Below the pieces are notes generated by a model. That model was given only the letters and a program-made list of their open reading frames with translations, searched no databases and was not told the origin of the DNA. From Telmatactis stephensoni (Eukaryota; Cnidaria; Anthozoa; Actiniaria; Isophelliidae), in the NCBI GenBank assembly GCA_029948255.1, contig JALIZF010001537.1:186001-250000 (forward strand): 64,000 nucleotides of DNA. Direction: 5' to 3'. A program made the translations under genes and the position numbers. Positions 53,402-61,908 of this stretch are shown piece after piece (the first letter of the stretch is position 1; each line of letters opens with the position of its first letter).

Positions 53402-54878
53402 TCAAAGACCGTAAGGCAGCTTATCGATGATCTTCTTGAGAGTGTCTGGATTTTCAAGCTTAGTTAGGTAACCAAGCTCTTTAAGAGTGTTCCTGCTACC
53501 TCTGAGTAAGATGGAGAAACTTTGTAGTGCTGCGTTGTCTTCCGGTTTTATAGGTGAAGATTTGATTAGTCTGTTGAGGTGAGTGGCAGCAATCTTGTAC
53601 CCTTGTCCAAATCGCTCCTTTAGAAGTCTTCGGGCTTCTTCGTAACCCATTTCGGCCGGCATAGGGAGACAGCTCTTCATAAGTTCACACACGTTACCAG
53701 AAGTGTATTGTATTAGGTAGTAAAGGCGCGCACTCGGGCTGCTGGTCTTAGACTCTATTAAATTTCCAAAGGCACGTAGTCTATGGGATCGGCGTTATAT
53801 ATAGGTACTTGCAGCTGAGTTAAAGCTGAGGTATTCTCTTGTTGTTTTTCTAACAGCTGTTGAAAGGAAGTTGTAATGCTAACCATGAGCTTGCTGTCGG
53901 TGGTTTCTGTGCTAATAGTTGGAGGCGCAACTTGAGGCGGCGATCTTTTCCATTTTGATAGTGGTAAGGTGGGATGCACACCAGGCAGAGGTGGTACCTT
54001 TCTCTCCGTCCTCCTGAATTGCAGACTGGGATCTGAAGCCGGTTTTTAGACTCCACATCTGTGAATTCAACCTTAGGTTTCCTTCCCTTTCCTAGCTTCT
54101 GGAACATTGGCGCCGGATCGTTCTTGTTTGCCAGAGCGTTTTCTGACAAGTCTGAATTTGACTGTCTTACTGCTTCTTCAAGCTCTTTGCGAGCAGCCAT
54201 TTCTGGGTCGTCAAATGCTGCGTACGCCTCTTCCTCTGCTTCAACTTTGGCGAGCTCAGTTTTCATTTTTAGATCCCTCTTCCTTTGCTGCAATCGCAAC
54301 TCTTCCTCTTCCATGGACTTCATCTCCTCCATTGCCTTGGCTTCAGCTAATAAGGCCGCTCGTTTTGCGCTTGCATGTGCTCTGACAGAGCTGGTTGAAC
54401 TCCTTCAGGAGCGTCTAGATGAACGAGAAAACCGAGAGGTCCCTCCAATGACACTTACTGAGTCCTTGGACCCTACATAGTCATTCACAAGATTCGCGGA
54501 CTCTATACATGTGGCCCACGCGCTTACTTTGTTGTGAATTTCAGATATTTGAGTTAAGACTTCCTTATGGTAGGCGTTTGAATTGTATTTCCCTTCTTCA
54601 TCTGATAATTGATTGTCATAGGCATCTTAAGTCTTTACAAATTCCTTAACGGCTAGGTTTAGGGACGTCGATACCTTTTCTTTAACTATTGCCAAATTTT
54701 TGGGCGATTCCATTAGCGAGAGTAGCTCGTTTATTTGTTTAGTAACGTTCGCTTTAGCGCCCCCTCTGGTCTTTTTTTGTCGAGCCAACAACTCTGCCTT
54801 TATTCCCTCTAAGTCTAAAGTTGTATTTGGAATTTTCCTTCTAGATTCATTGTTCTCCTCTTTCTGTTCGGAACTCAT
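53402..54878 (-). pseudogene. BEL/Pao gag region (with DUF1759-like segment)
   Basis: It starts MSSEQKEENNESRRKIPNTT at 54878. An in-frame stop occurs at 54,627. Later frames give a long charged coiled coil (EEMKSMEEEELRLQQRKRDL, 54332 leftward), then a proline-rich linker. Then comes the DUF1759-type segment: EEARRLLKERFGQGYKIA, and LQSFSILLRGSRNTLKELG with ending KIIDKLPYGL. That segment is the standard conserved part of BEL/Pao Gag in animals. At least three frame breaks. Confidence 0.75.
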
Positions 54879-54963
54879 AATTCTTTGATATTGGCTGTGT
54901 TTTCACTAGGACAATTTAGACTAGTTTAACTCAGAAACTCCGGAAATACAGTGAAAACAGCCT

Positions 54964-56217
54964 TAGCCTGCGTAGCGGCTCTTTGGGGGAAGGGGAGGGG
55001 AGGGGGAAGGAGGGAAAGGCGAGGGGGACTGGGGAGGAGAGGAGGGAAAGGAGAGCCTGCAGCCAAACTCCTGGTTTTTCTGTTACTCGCAGGCACCAGC
55101 GCCTGCGTATTTCTATTGGTCGAAATCGATAGCGTTGAAAGGTTGATATGTTTGATGGACAGTCAGAGTTCAAGATGGCGGAGTTGACGGTGGAGGAGAA
55201 TATGAAGCTTTTAAATTTTGATCTTAAACAAGAACAAGAAAATGGTGTGAAGTCTCTCTTGGATGGTAAAGACGTCCTTGCGATTTTACCTACAGGTTTC
55301 GGAAAAAGCAGGATTTATCAAGCCTTCGCACAGATTAAGGAAAGTGCTGTTGTCGTGGTCATTGCTCCTTTGACGAGCATCATTAAAGACCAAATTTCAC
55401 ATCTGAATAATTTGGGGATATCTAGTGTTGAACTTTCTGCTTTAAAAGCTGATGAAATCAAGGATTGTAAATTTCAAATCCTCTATAGCTCTGCTGAGGA
55501 AGCTTTGGCAAGCGAGTTTACAAGTGAGTTAAAGAAGAACACCAGTGAACTTCACAAGCGACTATCGTGCATTGTTGTTGACGAGATTCACACCATTGAA
55601 ACGTGGTCGGGCAAAAGCTAGCGAACTGTAATATTTTACTATAGCCTAAATAACTTAAGTTTACAGTTAACTTACATATAAATCTACGTTAAAAACTTAT
55701 GTTTTCTATGTGTATTTTACCGTAGTCGAGAGGTCAGCCCTTTGCATTCCTTTCTCTCAGACGGCTTGAAAAGATTCTCCGAAGAACTTCTTGAAGTACT
55801 TAAATTTAGTTTGCAAATTCGACAAAAATCGTTTACACTCTCAGATCTTGGTTTTGGTCCTCTAGCTGCAGGCTTTTAGGGGTTGAAAGCATTTAATAAT
55901 AAACTAAAGCATTACACAAATAACCATAAAAATGTCATAAAACCGTCTAATCAATTATGAATTTGTTTTGGTTCGGCAAAAGCGCCAGAACTACACGTGA
56001 GTTTGACAAGTAGTAGCTCATCTTTCACTTCCGGTCATTTCTGATTGGTCAAGGAAATTTGATCCCTCAAGTGGGCAGTAACGGAAAAACCAGGGGTTTG
56101 GCTGCAGGCTCTCCCTTCCCTCCTCTCCTCCCCAGTTCCCCTCCCCCTCCCCTTTCCCTCCTTCCCCCTCCCCTCCCCTCCCCTTCCTCTTTCCCCAAAG
56201 AGTCGCTACGCAGGCTA
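54964..56217. mobile_element. Mutator-type (Pack-MULE-like) element carrying a RecQ-helicase fragment
   Basis: The inverted ends extend about 125 bp, starting TAGCCTGCGTAGCGGCTCTT and running through a G-rich polypurine stretch to GAGAGCCTGCAGCCAAAC(T/C)CC. A 9-bp direct repeat AAACAGCCT flanks it (54955-54963 and 56218-56226). Long inverted ends plus a 9-bp duplication are typical of the Mutator superfamily. Total length is 1,254 bp. There is no transposase; the cargo is a helicase fragment. The polypurine arms (runs of GGGG and GGGGAGGGG) could form G-quadruplexes. Confidence 0.8.
55148..55621 (+). CDS. RecQ-like helicase N-terminal fragment
   Basis: 157 codons. The first good methionine is probably M10 (MAELTVEENMKLLNFDLK), since MFDGQSEFK encroaches on the element's 5' part. 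The fragment shows motif 0-like KQEQENGVKSLLDGKDVLAI, Walker A LPTGFGKS (47-54), motif Ia APLTSIIKDQI (73-83) and motif II VVDEIHTIETW (143-153), where RecQ proteins usually have DExH. It stops at SGKS just after motif II, so the second half of the helicase core (motifs III-VI), RQC and HRDC are missing. It cannot be an active helicase. It may be captured cargo, or the first exon of a longer gene lost by internal deletion. The frame has no interruption. Confidence 0.75.
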   Translation: MFDGQSEFKMAELTVEENMKLLNFDLKQEQENGVKSLLDGKDVLAILPTGFGKSRIYQAFAQIKESAVVVVIAPLTSIIKDQISHLNNLGISSVELSALKADEIKDCKFQILYSSAEEALASEFTSELKKNTSELHKRLSCIVVDEIHTIETWSGKS

Positions 56218-56703
56218 AAACAGCCTAGAAAAAGTTAAGCGAGTTAAAAATGCAGAGTGTTTTCACTTGTAAAATTTTCGCTAAAACACCGGAAATCGCG
56301 TCCAAGTTAGACTACCTAGCAAGATGGTTTAACTTGTCCTCACAGCTCAAACAACCAATGGGAGCACGCTAGTTGATCTGTCTCATTATTTACTTAATGC
56401 GTGTTATCATACAACAGACAACCCTAGAATCGTTCTTAAAGAAGAGAATATTGTATATTTTAAAGAATAATTTCTCCTTTTTAACTTAATAGACCATTAT
56501 TTCTTATGGAGAGTTGTTAAACTTTGTATTCTTTTGACTGCTTGCTTTGGAAATGACCGTTGGTAATTAGATCCATTCATGTAATGGCACCACAAACTTT
56601 GCCAGTGAAAACACTGGAAAAGTTGCACTAGTCTAAAGTTGGTCTGTACACAAACACCTAAAGGAATGTTAAGCTAGTAAAATGTCCTAGTGAAAACACA
56701 GCC

Positions 56704-57241
56704 ATTTTTGTAGCAATTCCTTATGTGACGATGATAGATTGGCATCGCGTTTCACTACCTTTTCTTTCATACCTCCAATTCGAACTAGTGTAGCCTGTGC
56801 TACAGATGGATGGGTCGAAAAGTCGGATACAACACGTATACAATATGAACGCACGTGGTAGATGATTTATTGTTGATATGATAATATGGTTCGAACTGAA
56901 ATACAATAATGCCAAAATAGGACTGAATATAACGATAACTATATGGATTACAAATTACAAAGGAGGTATAAAGATGATCTAATTAACATGCAGCAAATGC
57001 TACAAGTAATTACACACATAAATATGGTCAAATGTATAAGGTTTACAATTGTATAATGCACCTATCAATGTCTTGCCCCAACGGGGGGAGCCCGGGCGTA
57101 TGCGGGCTATTGACAAAATAACCTTGCCCGGGAGAGGGGCTGTAAATTTTTATTGACACAGGGCTCCCCCCAGGTAGGGTTTATTGACCATTTTGTCAGA
57201 GAAGGACTGGGAAAGAGAGACCGAGTTGGCATAAAATCAAG
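56704..57241. other. Noncoding region; possible BEL 5' LTR and GC-rich promoter-like tract
   Basis: 56,790-57,060 read on the minus strand could be an LTR ending GGCTACACTAG before a GAATTGGAGGTATGAAAG primer-site-like stretch; no second LTR exists here to test it. 57,065-57,190 has GC-rich inverted-type words (GGGGGGAGCCCGGGC, CTTGCCCGGGAG, GGGCTCCCCCC) just upstream of the next gene's start. Confidence 0.3.
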
Positions 57242-59769
57242 ATGGCTGCTTTCACGCCAACTACGAAAAAAGTAAGAAAAAACTTAAATACATTGTAAAA
57301 TAGCCATTGCAATATGTTTTTATTCAATGTCTGCGCATTCTGTACATAAAATAAGTAGGAAAAAGAAGTTAAACTTTATAAGCTTACTTTGTTTGACAGT
57401 CTCGAACACATGGCCGGCTGCCATCGTGACAAAGTTTCGTCAACTTCTGTCAATAAAACATATTTTTTCCATCTTTCAATGTCCACAGGTCCTTGTTATG
57501 TTCAAAGAACGCAAGTTTTTAATAAATGCCGAAAGCTTGAACGATCTCCTTGGCCAAATTGCCAAAAAATTAAGCCTGGAAGACTCTTCACTGCTACTCC
57601 AGAAATATGATGAAGAGTTCAAAGAGTTTGTGGAAATAGACGATTGGGAGCAAGTCCAAAAAGGCGAAAAGATAAATCTAGTTTTAAAGGAAAACAGTTC
57701 TTCTGTTCATGAACAAGATGAAAGGAACACTCAGGTATTGTATAATTTGTTTTCAATACTTCAAAATATTAAAGCATAAAATTGTGATGAGAAAACCTGT
57801 ATTTTGATTTCGATTTTTTTTTCATTTGGTTCGACATTTTAGATGATTATGCCCTTCTTTTATAGCATTATATAATGAAATAAATAAGAAGTTCAATAAG
57901 GCAATTTGAAGCCTAATCAACTTTTTGTGATAAAAATAGTTGTTATTTAGAAACTATTAATAGTCACTATTGATATTTTAAACAAGCTGAGTATATAAAC
58001 CAACCTTTGATCTCTTTGTATTTGCTTATTGAAAATATTTTCTGGCTGAGTGATAATACCTAATTTATGGTTTATGGTATTCTGTAAGGATTGTTATTTA
58101 GTTAATACTTGATAATATTAAGATTGTGTTTCACAGATTAAATAATATTGTTCTATGAACACTCCTAGATTATCTACTTTTATAGAGATATGTTTTTGAA
58201 AACTTTTTAGCCTAGTGTTTATGTGAAGAATACCCAAAGACAAATATGTTTCAAAGATGGCAGTATGGGACTGAAAGAACCTTCTGAGGATAATGTGAGT
58301 AAAGTAATATGTACACAACATAAATTTTTGATAAATGTTTATTAAACACAATCTTTGTAACTCTTTGTTGAGAATGCTATCTACGACCTTTGATCGTATT
58401 TTGCCTGCTGGTAACCATATAAATATGCAAACATGGGCAAAATGCCCCAAACATCCTTTTGTATTTCCTCAAACTCATCAGTATTTTTCAAACTGTTTCC
58501 CTGAACAATTAAATCAAATTCATACCAACCAACATTAAGCAAGAGACCTCTTGCGATAGCTTGAAAATCTTTAGTGAAGTGGTTTATAAATATCGAGGTT
58601 CTCATTCCAATCTATTTTACATGTCTCATAGTTGGTTGGAAAATTATTTTATTTTACAGTACATTTACTCTGACTCTATTCTTTGTATTCTGTAAGGAGA
58701 CAATTGCAAATTTATTAGGGTTCTACCTGTTTTATTTTTCTGACATCATATTTATTTTGTTAATGTCAGTCTCAAATCATGCGTACACTTGTAATAGTTG
58801 TATTTCTGAGGCAAATCTCAATAAAATAGAATTAAAAATAACTAAGTGGAATCATATGAACTTTGAAATAAAATATACTAACTATTTTGTATTATGAGAG
58901 AGATTGATTCACTGATTTATGTGGATGCTCTGTTTGCAGACTGATGTTGAAATTGATGACAATGACTTGAAGCTTAAGTCAAGAATTTATGGAAGAGATA
59001 AAGGCATCGATAATCTTACACCTTATCAAAGGGAAGTGAATGAGGCTGCTTATGCCATTGTCAAGAACAATGTTTCCCTTGTAGCTGATAGAAAATAATT
59101 GATGGCCCAAGCCCAAGGGAATGTTCGTTCTTCATATAAATTCAAAAAAGGGGTTTTCAAGATCTAAATCCGCTGATTGCAAACAAAGTGAAGGGAAAAA
59201 AATGCAAACATGAGAAAACCTATAAAGAAGACAGAGCAATCCGTCGAATGGAGCTAAATGAGAAAATCAAAGAAACAAAAAACATTATTAGATTTAAAAC
59301 ACTACGAAGAGACAAATCTTCTTCTGTTAAGGAATGGAAAACGTGTGAAAAACTAAGTTCTGAAATAGCCAAATTGCTTTCTGATAAAGGTCAACTTGAA
59401 AGAGAGCTTGCATTACTTGAGCGTAAGGAACAAAAGTCCAAATGGCATGAGAGCAAAGCTTCAAGAACAAATGCAGAAAAAGGCAAGTCTTCAGATTCTA
59501 CAAAAAAAGCTAGACCATCAGTGGACATCAGAAATATTTTTGGTGCAAGCTCCCAAGGAAACAAGACAACTACTACTGTTATTACAAGCTCTACACTCCT
59601 GTCACAGTTGCCAGTACAGCCAAGTGTAAGCCATTCTGAGAGCTCAACAGAAATTAGCCCTATATGCAGTCAAGATCAGACAGAGAGCTCTTCATGTGTA
59701 CCTGATAACACATTGTCTCAGGAAATTCCAGAAGAAGTTTCTGAGGGTTGTCCAGCAGAGGATTTTTAG
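57242..59769 (+). pseudogene. 5' part of a multi-exon gene with PB1/ubiquitin-like N-terminus
   Basis: Exon 1 (57242-57271) MAAFTPTTKK ends at a GTAAGA donor. Exon 2 (57489-57734) VLVMFKERKFLINAESL... forms a beta-grasp/PB1-like unit with DDWEQVQKGEKINLVL. Exon 3 is 58211-58294, and exon 4 starts at 58940 (TDVEIDDNDLKLKSRIYGRD, LTPYQREVNEAAYAIV). All junctions are GT-AG and in phase, which strongly supports the model. Exon 4 is then broken by TAA at 59096 and by a frame change at an A-run near 59,185. A lysine-rich coiled coil (MELNEKIKETKNIIRFKTL) and a Ser/Thr-rich linker ending in a stop at 59769 follow. The next frame continues the same protein. Breaks at homopolymers could be sequencing errors; otherwise it is a pseudogene. 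Confidence 0.6.
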
Positions 59770-61598
59770 ATAAGCCCTCCTTCAATCCTGATTCAGTTGA
59801 TGGGGGGCATATGATTGACCTTTACAAATCACAAGAAAGAAACAGTAAATTATCAGGATTTGATGTTGATGGTAATGTAGCCATTTCCCGTTTTGAGGGT
59901 ATGTCCCTATCACAATACATTGAAGTAAGAAAGCATGTTTGCAAAGTCTTTCACAAAAACTGCCATGTTTGTCCTACAATGATTCATGTTGCAACTACTG
60001 TTAAGAAATATGGATTTTGGAAATTGAAAGCAGCTTATATTTGTTGCATTAATCATTTGCAACCATGTGAGATTTGCCCACCACAAATATATTCACCTCA
60101 TGTAAACACTGTACAATCTGCTAACAGTTACACTTCAGGAAAAGCAAAACAAAAGTTTCTTCGTATGCCACTGGCTTGCATCACAGTTCCTACTGGACCA
60201 AAGACATCTGCAAACTTCTTGATTGAAAAGGACAGTAACTATTTGTTGATGACAACTGTTATCAAGGAATTCAATGAGAAGAAAACCCCTGAAAGAACAC
60301 TAAGTAAAGAGTCAGTTTCAAATCTCATAAAATGTTGTTCATCTGACCCAGAAAGGGAGCGCCTACGGTATGCTATATGTGAGGCTAGCAATATGTCCAA
60401 ACGAGAAATAAGGAGACAATTTGGATTTGAGGATACTTCCCAAAGAAAAGAAAAAGTTGAATATGCTTTAAGAAAGCAAAAGGAAATCAGAGAATCAGTT
60501 TATAAAATTGCCAGCATCAAAGAAAAAGCCATTCTTCAATCTTTTGGTGTAGAAATACATGATTCAAGTGAAGAATCTACAACAGAAAGCGAATCAGATG
60601 ATGAAAGTCACAGAGAAGATAAACAAGAAAATGCCACAATCAATTCAGAAAATTCTATTTGTGATAAAATTGTCAATAATGTAATTGATACGCATTTGCT
60701 TGATGAAAACAATGAAGGTCAACCTAAAGCAGACAGCTTTAAAGACAAATTTGAACTGCCTCTGAGCAAGGAACGGTCAAGTACCGGAGAAGCTTCTATG
60801 AACACCAATCAACTATTAGAATGCCTGAAATCCTGTCGTCTTAATTGGATTGCTTTTGCTAATACCTTAAAAAATGAAATGCCTACTCTTCCAGCAGATG
60901 CATTTGATCAGCTCTTGCTTGATTTTGCATCACAACTGCCACATCTTAATTTAGAAGAAAACGAAGAACAGTTGATTGAGCAAAGTAGACAAATATACTT
61001 AGAAAATAAACGAGTTGAGGATATGGCTGAAGAAGCAGAAGAGATGATAGTTTCAGAATCAGGTTCAGATGATGATGCAGAAGAGTTCACTCAAGTGAAA
61101 GATTTATTGGGACCTGAAGCTAAGGAATTGATTGCCAAAAAAGTAAAAACCCTTCGCAAGCAAGCAGCAAGAAAAGCTGCAAAGAAAATAGAAGGTGAAA
61201 GGTTCCTGAGAAGAAAACGGAGCAAACATGCTGGTACCATTTTGAGAAAGTATCCTAATATTGGAAGGGACATAGAAAATTTTGTGAAGTCTCGCGGGGT
61301 TGGAGCAGAACAATGGAGAAGAACTGGGGTTCTCACATTCGATGGTAACAGGAAGGTCGGACAGAAGGTGACGTTTTCTAGAATTAAAGATCATCTTGAG
61401 GAGCTATATAACACAAAGCTTTCTTATGGCACAGTTGTGCAAATGTGTGTTGCCAGAAATCGTAGAAGAAAAGCAGCAGCAAACTACCAAGGAGTGGCTC
61501 ATGTTACCTGTAGAAAAGCACGCAAAGGGTTTGAAATTAAGTATAATCCAGATTCACATTGGTCCAGTGCATTCTATAAAATCTTAGATTATATCTAG
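59748..61598 (+). CDS. Large uncharacterised protein, C-terminal part of the same gene
   Basis: 616 codons. Near the start it has FDVDGNVAISRFEGMSLSQY and a Cys/His cluster (VFHKNCHVCP and ICCINHLQPCEICPP) that looks like a zinc-binding module. A long acidic, disordered middle (SSEESTTESESDDESHRED) and a helical region follow. Then a basic stretch KKVKTLRKQAARKAAKKIEG, a winged-helix-like part (VLTFDGNRKVGQKVTFSRIK), and KGFEIKYNPDSHWSSAFYK complete it. I recall a multicopy cnidarian family with this order in which a DDE-like or other large domain follows the last motif. Here the protein stops at LDYI, so it appears 3' truncated. It overlaps the upstream frame by 22 bp in another phase, consistent with a frameshift rather than a separate gene. 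Function unknown. Confidence 0.6.
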   Translation: MSSRGFLDKPSFNPDSVDGGHMIDLYKSQERNSKLSGFDVDGNVAISRFEGMSLSQYIEVRKHVCKVFHKNCHVCPTMIHVATTVKKYGFWKLKAAYICCINHLQPCEICPPQIYSPHVNTVQSANSYTSGKAKQKFLRMPLACITVPTGPKTSANFLIEKDSNYLLMTTVIKEFNEKKTPERTLSKESVSNLIKCCSSDPERERLRYAICEASNMSKREIRRQFGFEDTSQRKEKVEYALRKQKEIRESVYKIASIKEKAILQSFGVEIHDSSEESTTESESDDESHREDKQENATINSENSICDKIVNNVIDTHLLDENNEGQPKADSFKDKFELPLSKERSSTGEASMNTNQLLECLKSCRLNWIAFANTLKNEMPTLPADAFDQLLLDFASQLPHLNLEENEEQLIEQSRQIYLENKRVEDMAEEAEEMIVSESGSDDDAEEFTQVKDLLGPEAKELIAKKVKTLRKQAARKAAKKIEGERFLRRKRSKHAGTILRKYPNIGRDIENFVKSRGVGAEQWRRTGVLTFDGNRKVGQKVTFSRIKDHLEELYNTKLSYGTVVQMCVARNRRRKAAANYQGVAHVTCRKARKGFEIKYNPDSHWSSAFYKILDYI

Positions 61599-61908
61599 CT
61601 GATTCCTCGAGAAGACAGTAGCCAATCAGCGCAAAGTAAACCTGCACAACTTGTTAGCATCACCCCGAAGGGATAAGCAAATCTATGCCCTACCCGGGTA
61701 GGGTATTGTGGGTTTTTAATAAATCAATAAAATATCATTAAATGTGAATTTTCTTTCTTAACTGATTTTTAAGAAACAATATAGAAAATTTTATAGAATT
61801 TACATCTTAAAAAAAACAGTTTTTGCGAAATTTTAAAGCTTCCAAATGTATTTACAAACTTTTCCTTCGAGCCCCTCCCGCCGTCAGGACATTTTGGCGA
61901 AGCGGGTT
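61599..61908. other. Spacer between convergent genes, with a 16-bp perfect palindrome
   Basis: CCCTACCCGGGTAGGG at 61688-61703 is perfectly self-complementary. AATAAATCAATAAAAT at about 61,717 could supply polyadenylation signals. No gene. Confidence 0.6.

Larger units (their letters stand above)
50926..54878 (-). mobile_element. BEL/Pao LTR retrotransposon, truncated and decayed
   Basis: Gag, protease-like, reverse transcriptase and RNase H regions lie in the usual BEL/Pao order on the minus strand. The sequence stops at about 50,990, so integrase and the 3' LTR are missing. A 5' LTR is not identifiable directly upstream because a TIR element adjoins the gag start; it may lie at about 56,790-57,060. 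Many frameshifts and stops are present. Confidence 0.8.
54893..56703. mobile_element. TIR element adjoining BEL gag, itself carrying a Mutator-type insertion
   Basis: GGCTGTGTTTTCACTAGGAC at 54893 is repeated exactly, inverted, at 56,684-56,703, and pairing continues (TTTA.ACTAG.TTAAC). ATT lies directly outside both ends, which could be a 3-bp target duplication. Without the nested Mutator-type element it is about 550 bp, noncoding, with scattered GTGAAAACAC and GTTTAAC motifs. It sits 15 bp in front of the BEL gag start. Confidence 0.7.

Noticed and set aside
54061..54480. 139-codon plus-strand Ser-rich frame
   Set aside because: Antisense of the Glu/Lys-rich BEL gag coiled coil, which always yields Ser/Leu/Phe-rich shadows.
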